From NCBI GenBank assembly GCA_017508385.1, contig JAFVZB010000094.1, positions 21,434-85,433 of the forward strand: a stretch of 64,000 nt of DNA, in the 5' to 3' direction. The DNA comes from Lentisphaeria bacterium (GTDB taxonomy: Bacteria; Verrucomicrobiota; Lentisphaeria; Victivallales; Victivallaceae). Positions 1 through 9,297 of the stretch are shown piece by piece (position 1 is the stretch's first letter; the number at the start of each line of letters is the position of its first letter). The notes below the pieces were generated by a model. That model was not told the DNA's origin, did no database searches, and saw only the letters and a program-made list of their open reading frames with translations. The translations under genes and the position numbers were made by a program.

Positions 1-2
1 TA

Positions 3-1256
3 ATGCTCAGTGTATTTATCAAAGAACTGCGTCAGTTCAGCCACTCTCAAACTACAATCGTCATGCTGTTTGTATCTGTGATGCTTTCCATTGTCGCCGC
101 CGTCACAGGAAACTCCGATAAATTCAACAAAATTCTGCCATGGCTGCTCGCTGCCGGAGCCCAGCTGGTTTCTGGAATATACCAACTGACCGTCATTGCC
201 ATTGCCGGCAGCCGGTGGAAGAATGAAAACGGAGACGGCAGTATAGATATTGTACGCACCACTCCGATATCACCTTTGAGTGTCACCTGCGCAAAAATGG
301 CGGCAACGCTGCTGGTCTCATATCCGGCGTTCGCACTGACAACGATCACCACGCTCAGCATCTTTCCTAAACAAATTTCACTCACTCACCTTCTGGTGAC
401 CGCATTTATGCAAACAACTTCCATTTGCGCCGTTTCACTCGGATGCGCAACATTCCAGGAAAGAAAAAAGGGCTCTTTCGACTGGGGAATGCTGGCTGCG
501 ATCATTGCCGCATTTCCTGTGGTATCAATGGTATTTCAGGGTTTTTCCAAGACCGTTTCCACCGATGACTTCATTGCCGCCAATGCCGGTCTTGCTGCCG
601 TTTCAGCTTTCGGAACAGCACTCTGTGTTTGCGGAACATCTCCCAAAAGTTCCGACCGGGCATTTGTGCTGAAACTGGTGGTTTTATTCATCGCGATCGC
701 GCTTCCGATCACATACAAATACACATCAATGAAGCATATTTCCACCGGAAAACTGCTTGGAACATCGCTCTTTTTCGCCGCTGTTTTTATCCTTGCCGGA
801 GCTCTCTTTGAAAGAACAAGGCAGAGCAGAAGAGTTCTTTCCAACAAAGTCAGCAAGCTGCTGTTTCTCTTCAACACCGGAGCGGCGAATTCGTTTTTTC
901 TCTACTTAATTCTTTCAGCAGTGGCAATTATACTATCCAGCGACCGGCAGACATCAGCAGGAACGCTGGCAAAAATTTTGTTTTTCACCGGCATCTGTCA
1001 GATATCGAGAGATAAAAAAGAGAACAAATTTCCGTTTATCGCCTGCGTTGTAACAGTTGTTTTCATCCCGGCAGCGGCTCTTGCCAGATACTTCATCGCC
1101 GAACCGAATAAATGGATAGTTGATCTTATTCTGCCGAACACAGAAACTCCGATCTGGGTAACAGCAGTTTTCGCACTGGCTGGAACTGCATTGTACGCAC
1201 CTTTTATAAAAACATTTATAAAACAATATCTTCCGGGAAAAGCAAAAAATGATTGA
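3..1256 (+). CDS. Multi-span membrane protein, ABC-2-type permease-like
   Basis: A 417-residue hydrophobic protein with about ten predicted membrane segments. The N-terminus (MLSVFIKELRQFSHSQTT) and the early RTTPISPLSV stretch resemble ABC-2-type permeases, which begin with a short cytoplasmic helix and carry a conserved loop after the second membrane segment. The ATG at 3 overlaps a TAA at 1-3 that would end an upstream gene, so the gene is probably translationally coupled to a partner outside the window, plausibly the ATPase. It overlaps the next gene by 8 bp. The substrate cannot be told from the sequence; family assignment is tentative. Confidence 0.6.
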   Translation: MLSVFIKELRQFSHSQTTIVMLFVSVMLSIVAAVTGNSDKFNKILPWLLAAGAQLVSGIYQLTVIAIAGSRWKNENGDGSIDIVRTTPISPLSVTCAKMAATLLVSYPAFALTTITTLSIFPKQISLTHLLVTAFMQTTSICAVSLGCATFQERKKGSFDWGMLAAIIAAFPVVSMVFQGFSKTVSTDDFIAANAGLAAVSAFGTALCVCGTSPKSSDRAFVLKLVVLFIAIALPITYKYTSMKHISTGKLLGTSLFFAAVFILAGALFERTRQSRRVLSNKVSKLLFLFNTGAANSFFLYLILSAVAIILSSDRQTSAGTLAKILFFTGICQISRDKKENKFPFIACVVTVVFIPAAALARYFIAEPNKWIVDLILPNTETPIWVTAVFALAGTALYAPFIKTFIKQYLPGKAKND

Positions 1257-2016
1257 TTTCATCAAAGACCTCGCCAAGCGGGCGGGAGACAAAAGTCTGG
1301 AATATTTCGGAAAACTTTCCGACAGCGATGTTTCAGGCAAAGCCACCAAAAAGGATTTGGTTTCCATCGCCGATAAAGCGGTCGAACAATTCATAATAAC
1401 CGAGATAAAAAAGCGTTACCCCGACCACGGAGTTTTCGGCGAAGAGAGCGGACGCAGTGATTCCGACTCACCGTACTGCTGGGTGATCGACCCGATCGAC
1501 GGGACTCAGAATTTTGTCAACAGCCATCCGTTTTACTGCATATCGATAGCTCTCTTTTACAACGGTTCTCCCATCGCCGGAAGTATTTGTGCTCCGGTGC
1601 TCGGCAAACTTTTTTATGCAGAAAAGGGCAAGGGAGCTTTTGAAAACGGCAAAAAGCTCTCGGTATCGGTTTGTCACACACTCGATACCGCAAGCGTGGC
1701 TACCGGATTTGCAGAGCTCAGACAGAACCGTCCTGAGCCGACGCTCTCAAGATTTTGCAAAATTGCTCCGATGCTGAGGGATGTCAAACGGTGCGGCTCA
1801 GCCGCCATCGATCTCGCATTCGTAGCCGCAGGTATTTACGACGGCTTCTGGGAAGAGGGTCTCGCTCTTTACGATGTCGGAGCCGGTATACTCATGGTAA
1901 CTGAGGCAGGAGGAGTCGTTTGTGACTTCAACGGCAAAGATGACGTTCCGGGAAGCGGTGTCATCGCCGCCTCTCCGGAACTTGCAGTTCAGATACGTTC
2001 AGCGTTGCAGCTGTAA
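1249..2016 (+). CDS. Inositol monophosphatase family protein
   Basis: 255 residues, normal length for the family. The metal-binding signatures are visible: GEESG near residue 65, WVIDPIDGTQNF near residue 82 (usual form WIIDPLDGTTNF), and a C-terminal ALYDVGAGILMVTEAGG that corresponds to the second metal motif (usual W.D..aG..iv.eAGG). Mg-dependent family members dephosphorylate inositol phosphate, histidinol phosphate, fructose-1,6-bisphosphate or 3'-phosphoadenosine phosphate; which one applies here is not decidable from motifs. It overlaps the upstream permease gene by 8 bp, so the two are co-transcribed, and it converges with the next minus-strand gene 3 bp away. Confidence 0.88.
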   Translation: MIDFIKDLAKRAGDKSLEYFGKLSDSDVSGKATKKDLVSIADKAVEQFIITEIKKRYPDHGVFGEESGRSDSDSPYCWVIDPIDGTQNFVNSHPFYCISIALFYNGSPIAGSICAPVLGKLFYAEKGKGAFENGKKLSVSVCHTLDTASVATGFAELRQNRPEPTLSRFCKIAPMLRDVKRCGSAAIDLAFVAAGIYDGFWEEGLALYDVGAGILMVTEAGGVVCDFNGKDDVPGSGVIAASPELAVQIRSALQL

Positions 2017-2019
2017 CAC

Positions 2020-2841
2020 TCATTTACAATATTTTCTGCACTCGCTCATCAGCAACTCTATCGCAAGCGGAGTTCTCGGTGACAAACGGCAGAACAACTC
2101 ATTGGGAACCGTGTCGATAATGGCACGGTTCTTTATAAATCCAAGTTTACGCCACACCCGCATCTCTTCAACTGCACGACGGAAATCACCTGACATTCCG
2201 GTCAATATGACCACGTCGGGATTTTTTTCCACAACAAACTCAGGTGAGAGTACAAAATAGGTACGTGACACATTTCCTGCGATATTGGAAACACCGGCGA
2301 TATCGAGCATCTCGCCGATAAAAGATGGGTTGTTGCAGCTGACCAGCGGATTTATTCCCAAAAGTACAAGTGCTTTCGGAGACCCGGCGGATGAACTTTG
2401 TTTTTTCAAACGGGTCATCTCTGAATAAAAACGGTTACACTCCGTTTCAGCCTCAGCCGTTCTGCCGAGGACTTTGCCGATTACACTTACGTTGCGGCGG
2501 TACATCGATATTTTTTCCGCCTTGAGCAAAATAACTTTGACACCCATTTTTCTGAGAGTGTTCCAATCGGCTCCCGGAACGGCGATATCACTTATCACCA
2601 CGTCGGCACGCAGCTTGGATATGACTTCGATATTCGGTTCGCCAAGTTTTCCGGCAACCGGAAGGGTCTTTACGTTTTCAGGATAATCGCATGCATTGCT
2701 TCTTGCAACGAGATTTCCCCTGCCTCCGATGGCACACACTATCTCGGTGACAGCCGGAGAGAGCGACACCACCCTGAGTGGTTCTGCCGCCGTCAAGAGG
2801 ATGCAGACAAATGAGAGTATGACAAAAACAATCTTTTTCAT
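2020..2841 (-). CDS. BtuF-like periplasmic (vitamin B12-type) substrate-binding protein
   Basis: 273 residues with a clear signal peptide (MKKIVFVILSFVCILLTAA) and no lipobox. The mature protein opens with RVVSLSPAVTEIVCAIGG, followed by a YPENVKTLPVAGKLGEPNIEVISKLRADVVI stretch; this is the class III (BtuF/FhuD) binding-protein fold. It starts 4 bp after the stop of the pseudopilin-like gene, so both lie in one transcript that begins with a cobalamin riboswitch, which supports a corrinoid ligand. No permease or ATPase of the BtuCD type lies next to it in this window. Assignment to the fold is firm; ligand identity is inferred from the riboswitch. Confidence 0.85.
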   Translation of the reverse strand: MKKIVFVILSFVCILLTAAEPLRVVSLSPAVTEIVCAIGGRGNLVARSNACDYPENVKTLPVAGKLGEPNIEVISKLRADVVISDIAVPGADWNTLRKMGVKVILLKAEKISMYRRNVSVIGKVLGRTAEAETECNRFYSEMTRLKKQSSSAGSPKALVLLGINPLVSCNNPSFIGEMLDIAGVSNIAGNVSRTYFVLSPEFVVEKNPDVVILTGMSGDFRRAVEEMRVWRKLGFIKNRAIIDTVPNELFCRLSPRTPLAIELLMSECRKYCK

Positions 2842-2845
2842 AACT

Positions 2846-3637
2846 CTACTTCACCACAAACGTTGGGTCATAAGCCAAATTGTCATCCGACCAATAACCG
2901 ATGTTCAACTCGGGAACTCCTCCGTAAATCGTTCCGCTCTGCGCAGTGTGTCCATCGGCAAAACATCCGTTTGCTCTTGTATTGTGGCGGAAGTGGATAA
3001 AACCTCCGCTCTGGCGGCTCTTTATTCCATCCGGAGAATAGAGGAAACTTGTCGGAATCAATTTTTTATTATCATTATAGTCCTGCACCGCAGAATCTGC
3101 AAACATCAATGTTCCCGACGGCTTACGCAATTTTGCGGTTTTGATGCCCCGATAACCGTTGAACGGTTCGTAACCCAGAAACTCATTGTAGCCGTAACCT
3201 GAATTCTGCGCCGCAACACCGGCTTTATCCAAATCGTTTTCCGGACAGTTGTGCACTCCTGAGTTTTTGCCCCGCATATTGAGTGCCCGGGCAAGTATTC
3301 CTGATGAGTTCTCTTTATCTTCGCTCCATGAACTATCCTGAGCCCAGTCCCAGTAGGTCATCACCCAACTGCTGTCGCAGTAGTACACAGGACAAAAATA
3401 TCCGTCAAAAAAATCAGTGTACTGAGTCTGCATGACTCCCAGCTGTTTCAGATTGGATATGCACGAGGCACTTCTTCCCCTCGCCCGTGCAGACGCCAGA
3501 GCCGGCATAAGTATTCCGGCTAAAATTGCAATGATGGCGATAACAACAAGCAGTTCGATCAGGGTGAAACATCGTTTCGATGCTTGCGGCGGCTCCGTTG
3601 GCAGGCAACGGCGTACTTTTTGACACGATACGGTCAT
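2846..3637 (-). CDS. Pseudopilin-like protein with prepilin leader and H-x9-DG motif
   Basis: 263 residues. A short basic leader ends in a prepilin cleavage/methylation signature, [20 protein letters not shown], near residue 23, followed by a CISNLKQLG segment and a C-terminal H-x9-DG motif (residues within [15 protein letters not shown]). Such proteins are abundant in Lentisphaerota and Planctomycetes; they are processed by prepilin peptidase and held in the inner membrane or assembled into pseudopili. The start at 3637 is preferred because an AGGAGAGAGG ribosome site lies just upstream; a longer frame reaching 3730 would run into the riboswitch. It is the first gene after that riboswitch and precedes the BtuF-like gene. 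Its role there is unknown. Confidence 0.85.
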   Translation of the reverse strand: MTVSCQKVRRCLPTEPPQASKRCFTLIELLVVIAIIAILAGILMPALASARARGRSASCISNLKQLGVMQTQYTDFFDGYFCPVYYCDSSWVMTYWDWAQDSSWSEDKENSSGILARALNMRGKNSGVHNCPENDLDKAGVAAQNSGYGYNEFLGYEPFNGYRGIKTAKLRKPSGTLMFADSAVQDYNDNKKLIPTSFLYSPDGIKSRQSGGFIHFRHNTRANGCFADGHTAQSGTIYGGVPELNIGYWSDDNLAYDPTFVVK

Positions 3638-3689
3638 AATAAAAATCCTCTCTCCTGTCATGCGCAGGAAAAGTTGTAACGGCAATGCT

Positions 3690-3815
3690 TTAATCCGGAA
3701 GTTGAGGATCTGGCTCGGCAGAATTTTCATTCAGCCATCACAGTTGCGCGACAGCTCCCGATTTTCACGGGATTCACTCAAAATATTTGTTCCGGAACCG
3801 TCGATGCTCATAATA
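3690..3815 (-). promoter_or_regulatory. Cobalamin riboswitch
   Basis: Read on the minus strand, 3734-3768 carries the conserved cobalamin riboswitch core: a GTGAAAAT loop closed by CCCG/CGGG, then GAGCTGTC, GCGCAACTGT and GATGGC. A GGTTCC element lies 5' of it (about 3796-3801) and an AGCCAG B12-box start lies 3' at 3711-3716, although the rest of the box departs from the usual AGCCAGGAGACCTGCC form. It sits about 70 nt before the pseudopilin-like start and should control that gene and the BtuF-like gene. Core identity is strong; the exact ends are approximate. Confidence 0.88.
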
Positions 3816-3862
3816 TAGCATAAAATCGCCTGATTACCAGAAGAAAAACATACATTGTGCTT

Positions 3863-3891
3863 GAAAAACTGAGCAAAAAGTGTTATGTTTC
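3863..3891 (+). promoter_or_regulatory. Promoter of the DUF368-lgt operon
   Basis: TTGAAA at 3863-3868 and TATGTT at 3886-3891 with a 17-bp spacer, about 30 bp before the DUF368 start. Matches the pattern seen throughout the window. Confidence 0.6.
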
Positions 3892-3921
3892 ACAGCGACA
3901 TTTTTTTTGAAAGGATGTAGA

Positions 3922-4863
3922 ATGAAAAATATTATAAAAAAATACGCCTCTATCGTCGGAATCGGTTTTGCCATGGGAAGTGCCAATGTAATTCCCGGAG
4001 TCTCCGGCGGCACGATCGCTTTTATCTCGGGAATTTATGAAGAACTCATCAACTCCATCCGTCAATGCGTATCACCCGCAACGCTGAAAATGGCGGTAAA
4101 GTTTGACTTCAAAGGCTTATACAACACTCTGCCGTGGAAATTTCTCCTTGCACTCTGCATCGGTGTTGCCCTCTCTTTTGCCACCATGGCGAAATTCTTT
4201 GTCTGGATGCTGGAAAAGCATCCGCAAATAACCTACGCCTTCTTCTTCGGACTCATCCTTGCCAGCATCTTCACCATGGCGAAAAAAGTTGACAAGTGGA
4301 GTGCTTCTGTCATAATATCTGCCATCGGTGGCGCAGCGGCAGCTTACGCTGTCATCACCATGGTTCCCATGTCAACACCTAACACCTGGTGGATGATGTT
4401 CCTCTGCGGATTTATCTGCATCGTTGCGATGATACTTCCGGGATTATCCGGCTCTTTTCTCATGCTCATTCTCGGTCAGTATGAGAGAGTCTGGAAAGCA
4501 GTTGCCGATGTCTGCGCCTTCAAATTTTCCGCCGATGATATCGTTATGATTTTCTGGCTCGCCATCGGATGCGGTGCGGGGCTCGGCAGTTTTGTGCATC
4601 TGCTCAACTATCTCATGCGCAAATTCAAGGATGCCACCACTGCCGCTCTCATCGGCTTCATGGTCGGAACACTGCCAAGAATCTGGCCCTACATCAAAGA
4701 GACCGATTTTGTGTTGAAGAAAGGCAAACTCGTTGCAACAAAGTTCAAATGCTGCGCTCCTGAGTGGAACATCACTCTGCTCTGGGTATTGCTCGTGGCA
4801 ATTTTCGGTTTTGCAATCGTCATTATCATGGAAAAACTCGCCTCCGCAAATCAGGAAAAATAA
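3922..4863 (+). CDS. DUF368 family membrane protein
   Basis: 313 residues, polytopic. The N-terminal GFAMGSANVIPGVSGGTIAFISGIYEEL and the internal GFICIVAMILPGLSGSFLMLILG are the duplicated G-x-PG-x-SGG motifs that define the DUF368 family, which belongs to the undecaprenyl-phosphate flippase (PopT-like) group according to recent work. If so, it recycles the lipid carrier needed for peptidoglycan and O-chain synthesis. The ATG at 3922 was chosen over one at 3880 because an AAGGATG ribosome site lies directly before it and the promoter lies at 3863-3891. First gene of an operon with lgt 3 bp downstream. Confidence 0.88.
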   Translation: MKNIIKKYASIVGIGFAMGSANVIPGVSGGTIAFISGIYEELINSIRQCVSPATLKMAVKFDFKGLYNTLPWKFLLALCIGVALSFATMAKFFVWMLEKHPQITYAFFFGLILASIFTMAKKVDKWSASVIISAIGGAAAAYAVITMVPMSTPNTWWMMFLCGFICIVAMILPGLSGSFLMLILGQYERVWKAVADVCAFKFSADDIVMIFWLAIGCGAGLGSFVHLLNYLMRKFKDATTAALIGFMVGTLPRIWPYIKETDFVLKKGKLVATKFKCCAPEWNITLLWVLLVAIFGFAIVIIMEKLASANQEK

Positions 4864-4866
4864 ACT

Positions 4867-5634
4867 ATGCAACCTATCGCTCTGCAAATCGGTTCGTTTG
4901 CCATACGCTGGTATGGAGTCATGGCGGCTGTTGGCTTTCTGCTCGGCAGCTGGGTACTTTTCAAAAACAAAAAAGCCGCAGGACTCAACGATGACACCTG
5001 CTCAGGCGTATTGCTGACTGCAATGATAGCCGGTATTGCCGGAGCAAGAATTTTTTACGTTGTCCAATTTTTCGACCACTACCGAAATAATCTTATAAGC
5101 ATCATACGCATCGACCAGGGCGGACTGGTATTTTACGGCGGATTTATTCTTGCAGTAATATCCATTGCTGTTTACTGCAAGATACACAAAATAGATTTCA
5201 TCAGACTGCTCGACTTTTTCACTCCGGCTATCGCCATCGCCCACGCCTGCGGAAGAGTCGGCTGTTTTCTCAACTGCTGCTGTTACGGCAGACCGTCAGA
5301 CAGTATTTTCGCCGTCACATATCCGGCAGGAAGCGAAGCTCAGTTGCGCTATCCGGGAGCCGCAGTAACTCCGATACAGCTCATCGAAGCCGGAGAAAAC
5401 ATCATTGCGTTCTTCATCTTCTATCAGTTGGTACGCAAAACCAAAAGGGGTGTTGCCACCTCGTGCTACTTCATCTCTTACGGAGTATTGCGTTTCATCA
5501 ACGAATACTGGCGTGGCGACAATCCGAAAATCTGGGGACTCCTCACTCCGGCACAGCTCATCGGCGCTGTTCTTGTTCCCGCCGGAATAGCCGCTCTTAT
5601 CTGGTTCAGTAAACATGACGCCAAAAAAGATTGA
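4867..5634 (+). CDS. lgt: Prolipoprotein diacylglyceryl transferase
   Basis: 255 residues with about seven membrane segments. The N-terminal IGSFAIRWYGVMAAVGFLLG, the central DQGGLVFYGGFI, the HACGRVGCFLNCCCYGRP signature (usual form H..GRiGNF.N.E..G) and the C-terminal YGVLRFINEYWRGD are all characteristic. Lgt moves diacylglycerol from phosphatidylglycerol to the lipobox cysteine of prolipoproteins in the inner membrane. The signature here has Cys where Asn and Glu are common, a variation found in some phyla. It lies in an operon with DUF368 (upstream, 3-bp gap) and an RluA-type gene that overlaps it by 20 bp. Confidence 0.95.
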   Translation: MQPIALQIGSFAIRWYGVMAAVGFLLGSWVLFKNKKAAGLNDDTCSGVLLTAMIAGIAGARIFYVVQFFDHYRNNLISIIRIDQGGLVFYGGFILAVISIAVYCKIHKIDFIRLLDFFTPAIAIAHACGRVGCFLNCCCYGRPSDSIFAVTYPAGSEAQLRYPGAAVTPIQLIEAGENIIAFFIFYQLVRKTKRGVATSCYFISYGVLRFINEYWRGDNPKIWGLLTPAQLIGAVLVPAGIAALIWFSKHDAKKD

Positions 5635-6571
5635 ATTTACCGTCAGTGAAAATGACAACAACTCAAGGCTTGACAAGGTTCTCTCTGCTCAAGTCGATGG
5701 TTCATCACGCTCTTTTTTGCAGGAACTTATAAAAGCCGGAAGCGTATCTGTAAACGGCAAAACTATCACCCTGCCCCGTTTTGCCGTCAAAGCGGGAATG
5801 TGCATTGAAGTAACTATTCCTGAGCCCGAGGCAGAAGATACTCTTGCCGTTGAATCTGATTTTGATTTTGACATCATCTATGAAGATGAATCAATGCTGG
5901 TCATCAACAAACCTGCTGGAGTCGCAGTTCACCCGGGAGCAGGCAATCCTGACGGAACTATCGTCAACGCCCTGCTCGGACGTTACCCGGGGTTTGCCGG
6001 AGTGTTTCCTGATTCCGACGTCCGACCCGGCATCGTGCACAGACTTGACAAAGATACTTCCGGATGTCTCGTCATAGCCAAAACTCCGCAGGCTATGTAT
6101 AAACTCAGCGAAGCGTTTGCCATGCGTGAGACCAAAAAGAAATATCTCGCACTGGTACGCGGCATTCCTGCGCAAAACACAATGGAGATAAACAATTTTA
6201 TCGGGCGTCATCCTGTCAACCGTCAGAAGATGGCAGTCGTTGACCGTGGCGGGAAAAATGCTGTTTCCCGCTACCGGGTGTTGAATTCAGGAGTCATCGG
6301 CAAAGAAAAAATCTCTCTCGTGGAAGTCGCCATCTTCACCGGACGAACCCACCAGATAAGAGTTCACATGGCTCACATCGGTCATCCGGTACTCGGTGAC
6401 GAAGTTTACGGAGGCAGCCGCACAGTTATCGAAAATGTCGGTCGGCAGATGCTCCACGCTTACAGCATTGAAATTCCCCATCCGCTCTCAGGTAAAAATA
6501 TGGTTTTCAAAGCCGAGTTGCCGGATGATTTTCAAAATATCAGTTCTTTGATTACCGGAGCTGCTTTATGA
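5615..6571 (+). CDS. RluA/RluD-family 23S rRNA pseudouridine synthase
   Basis: 318 residues. An N-terminal S4 RNA-binding domain (residues about 12-75, with RLDKVL and SVNGK) is followed by the catalytic domain with the hallmark RPGIVHRLDKDTSGCLVIAKT, whose Asp is the catalytic residue, and later GRTHQIRVHMAHIGHPVLGDEVYG. Family members isomerise uridine in 23S rRNA; the S4 domain and length suit RluD (helix 69) best, but RluC cannot be ruled out. The gene begins inside lgt (20-bp overlap) and its end overlaps the MFS gene by 4 bp. Confidence 0.92.
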   Translation: MTPKKIEFTVSENDNNSRLDKVLSAQVDGSSRSFLQELIKAGSVSVNGKTITLPRFAVKAGMCIEVTIPEPEAEDTLAVESDFDFDIIYEDESMLVINKPAGVAVHPGAGNPDGTIVNALLGRYPGFAGVFPDSDVRPGIVHRLDKDTSGCLVIAKTPQAMYKLSEAFAMRETKKKYLALVRGIPAQNTMEINNFIGRHPVNRQKMAVVDRGGKNAVSRYRVLNSGVIGKEKISLVEVAIFTGRTHQIRVHMAHIGHPVLGDEVYGGSRTVIENVGRQMLHAYSIEIPHPLSGKNMVFKAELPDDFQNISSLITGAAL

Positions 6572-7797
6572 ATGTATCCACGCTTTACCGGAAAATAAAA
6601 AACGACAAGGGCATCACTCTTGCTGCCACCTGGAGCTTCAATCAGCTCGCATACGCTATCGTCTATCCTTTTATTCCGCTGTATCTTGCGCAAGAGAGAG
6701 CAATAGCCTACACCACTGTGAGCCTGATTTTTCCTTTGATGGGTTTGGCTGTCTCTCTTGCCCCCCTGCCCTGCGGCTGGATGACCGATAAGTTCGGACG
6801 CTCGTTTATGATGCTTTTCGGACAAGCCGGAAGAGCTGCGATATTTTTTGCGCTTGCTGTATTTGTCTATTTCAATGCTCCATTCTGGCTGTTTGCCATA
6901 TTTCTCATGCTCAACTCTGCCGTAGGAGTAGCGTTTCAGGTGGGAGCCGATGCCTATCTTGCCGATATCACAACTCCGGAAGAGCGTCCGCAGTATTACA
7001 GCAAAATCAGAATAGGTTACAACGTCGGCTGGGCATTGGGTCCGATGCTCGGAGCGTTTTTCGCCAAGACTCCGTTCTGGCTCTTCTTCTTTATTACCGG
7101 TATATTATGTATTGCAGGAACAATATACACCAAGCTCGCCTGCTTCAGGTATGATACAGGCGTTCAGTCATCCAAGTCAGTCAAAGAGAAAACGCCTGAC
7201 GATTTCAGCATTGTCAACAATGTACTTAAAAACTTCAACTTCATGATGCTGCTTACAGGAACACTGCTTCTTATGCTGCTGGCTTCGCAACTTTACTCGA
7301 CACTGTCAGCGTATTCCACGCAGAGAGTGGAAATCAGCAAAGAAGCTCTGGGGTCAATCTACTCACTCAACGGCTTTATGGTGCTTGCATTGCAAATTCC
7401 GATCGTCGCCATCCTGAAAAAATTAAAAGTTCCGGTACTTATCCAGCTGGTAAGCGGCACAATGATTTACGCCGTCAGCTATTTCTTTATCGGTTTTGCA
7501 GCAGGTGCTGCTGCACTCGCCGTATCGGTGGCTGCAATAACTTTGGGGGAAATCGTCGTTCAGCCTGCATTATACACCGCTGTTTCAAGTGAATCCAAAG
7601 GAAATTATGCGGGAAGAATGCTCTCGATGTACTCGCTGATGCGGGGTATAGGCTATTCCGTTGGTCCGTGGTTCGGAGCGATGATTTTTGAATCGACGAA
7701 ATCCGGTCCGGTACTCTGGGGAATACTTTCGATGTTTGCAGTCTGCTCGGCAATCGTATTTGCACTTACAGGAAAATCAAAAACACAACAAATATAA
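6568..7797 (+). CDS. Major facilitator superfamily transporter
   Basis: 409 residues with about twelve membrane segments and the MFS loop 2-3 motif GWMTDKFGRSFMM near residue 70; a second motif, YYSKIRIGYNVGWALGPMLGAFFA, resembles the motif-C region of drug-proton antiporters such as the MdtG/MdtH group. The ATG overlaps the rluD-like stop by 4 bp and a GGAG site lies just before it. Substrate unknown; an efflux role is a reasonable guess. Confidence 0.85.
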   Translation: MNVSTLYRKIKNDKGITLAATWSFNQLAYAIVYPFIPLYLAQERAIAYTTVSLIFPLMGLAVSLAPLPCGWMTDKFGRSFMMLFGQAGRAAIFFALAVFVYFNAPFWLFAIFLMLNSAVGVAFQVGADAYLADITTPEERPQYYSKIRIGYNVGWALGPMLGAFFAKTPFWLFFFITGILCIAGTIYTKLACFRYDTGVQSSKSVKEKTPDDFSIVNNVLKNFNFMMLLTGTLLLMLLASQLYSTLSAYSTQRVEISKEALGSIYSLNGFMVLALQIPIVAILKKLKVPVLIQLVSGTMIYAVSYFFIGFAAGAAALAVSVAAITLGEIVVQPALYTAVSSESKGNYAGRMLSMYSLMRGIGYSVGPWFGAMIFESTKSGPVLWGILSMFAVCSAIVFALTGKSKTQQI

Positions 7798-7808
7798 TTG
7801 GGGGAATC

Positions 7809-9284
7809 ATGGTAGAAACTTATGTAACATTTGCACTTTATCTGGTATTTATGATTTCAGTCGGAGTGTATTTCTTCTTCAAATCCAAAAGCGTATCTGA
7901 TTATCTGCTCGGAGGCAGAGGCATCGGCAGCTGGGTAACTGCCCTGTCGGCTCAGGCAAGCGATATGAGCGGATGGCTGCTCATGGGACTCCCCGGAGCC
8001 ATTTATCTTGCCGGTATCGGAGAAGTCTGGATCGCTATCGGTCTCGGACTCGGAACACTGCTCAACTGGCTCATTGTCGCTCCGCGCCTCAGAGTATATA
8101 CAGAAAAGACCAACTCCATGACCCTTGCGGCGTTTTTCAGTAAGCGGTTCAAAGATCCGACCGGATGTCTGAGGGTATTCTCTGCCATCATCACGCTCTT
8201 TTTCTTCACTATTTATGCCGCAAGCGGACTCAATGCCACCGGCAATCTCTTTGAGGAAATGTTCAATATTCCATACAGCTATGCGGTCATCATCGGCGCA
8301 GCGGTACTGCTCATATACACCTTCCTCGGCGGATATCTCGCCGTTTGCTGGACCGATCTTTTTCAGGGATTTCTGATGTTTTTCGCTTTGATTGCCATTC
8401 CCTTTTTCGCTTACAAATATGCCGGCGGAGCAGAAGCCATAACAACTGCTATGCAAAACAAAGGACTGACGAACTCGCTCATTCCACAAGCAGACAACAC
8501 TATTCTCGCCGTTGCCGGAATATTTTCTGCCGCTGCATGGGGCTTCGGATATTTTGGTCAACCCCATATTCTCGTGCGTTTCATGAGCATAAAATCGGTC
8601 AAACTCCTGCCGAAGACCATCACCATTGCCATGATTTGGGTGATTTTCTCTCTTGCCGCAGCAGTGTTCATCGGCTTTGTCGCCATGCCGCTTTTCCCCG
8701 GACTCGACAAACAATCCTGCGAAAAGGTGTTCATCTACATGGTGAGAAACAAAGAGATATTCAATCCGTGGCTGGGCGGAGTCATGCTTGCCGCCATCCT
8801 CGCAGCTATCATGTCAACCATCGACTCTCAGCTGTTGGTATCAAGTACGACACTCACAGAGGATTTTTACAAATTCCTCCATGTTGATGCCTCTCAGAAA
8901 GTGCTCATGCAGATGAGCAGGATGTTCGTCGTGCTCATCACGGCTGTCGCCTGCGGACTTGCTTTGATGCGCACCGAAACGATTTTCAGTCTGGTCAAAT
9001 TCGCATGGGGAGGTTTCGGAGCTGCGTTCGGTCCGGTCGTACTCATGTCGCTGTATTCCAGAAAGACCAGCTGGCAATCAGCTTTTGCCGGAATGATCCT
9101 CGGTACGGCGACGATGCTTGGGTGGTACGTTCTCGGCTTCGGCAAGTATATGTATGAAATCGTCCCGGGATTTCTCTGCGGACTTGTCACCATTGCCGTG
9201 ATGAACAAATTCTTTCCACAGAAAGACCAGAAAATCATCGACGAGTTCGACGAAGTGGTTTGCAATGCAAAAATCCTGAAATAA
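7809..9284 (+). CDS. putP: Sodium/proline symporter (solute:sodium symporter family)
   Basis: 491 residues with about thirteen membrane segments. Diagnostic stretches are LGGRGIGSWVTALSAQASDMSGWLLMGLPGAIYL near the N-terminus, FSAAAWGFGYFGQPHILVRFM in the middle and AAIMSTIDSQLLVSSTTLTEDFY, the sodium-site region with adjacent Ser/Thr. Length and motifs match PutP, which imports L-proline with sodium. A strong GGGGGA ribosome site precedes the ATG at 7809. It is the last gene of the operon started at 3922. The closest alternative is another member of the same family with a different substrate. Confidence 0.88.
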   Translation: MVETYVTFALYLVFMISVGVYFFFKSKSVSDYLLGGRGIGSWVTALSAQASDMSGWLLMGLPGAIYLAGIGEVWIAIGLGLGTLLNWLIVAPRLRVYTEKTNSMTLAAFFSKRFKDPTGCLRVFSAIITLFFFTIYAASGLNATGNLFEEMFNIPYSYAVIIGAAVLLIYTFLGGYLAVCWTDLFQGFLMFFALIAIPFFAYKYAGGAEAITTAMQNKGLTNSLIPQADNTILAVAGIFSAAAWGFGYFGQPHILVRFMSIKSVKLLPKTITIAMIWVIFSLAAAVFIGFVAMPLFPGLDKQSCEKVFIYMVRNKEIFNPWLGGVMLAAILAAIMSTIDSQLLVSSTTLTEDFYKFLHVDASQKVLMQMSRMFVVLITAVACGLALMRTETIFSLVKFAWGGFGAAFGPVVLMSLYSRKTSWQSAFAGMILGTATMLGWYVLGFGKYMYEIVPGFLCGLVTIAVMNKFFPQKDQKIIDEFDEVVCNAKILK

Positions 9285-9297
9285 TATGCAAACAGGC

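Noticed and set aside
3638..3730. Longer N-terminus of the pseudopilin-like protein (start at 3730)
   Set aside because: The extra codons overlap the 3' part of the cobalamin riboswitch and would place 31 residues before an otherwise standard leader; a good ribosome site supports 3637.
7857..8714. Open frame of 285 codons opposite putP
   Set aside because: Antisense to a well-supported symporter gene; the highly acidic and His-rich translation is a mirror of hydrophobic codons.
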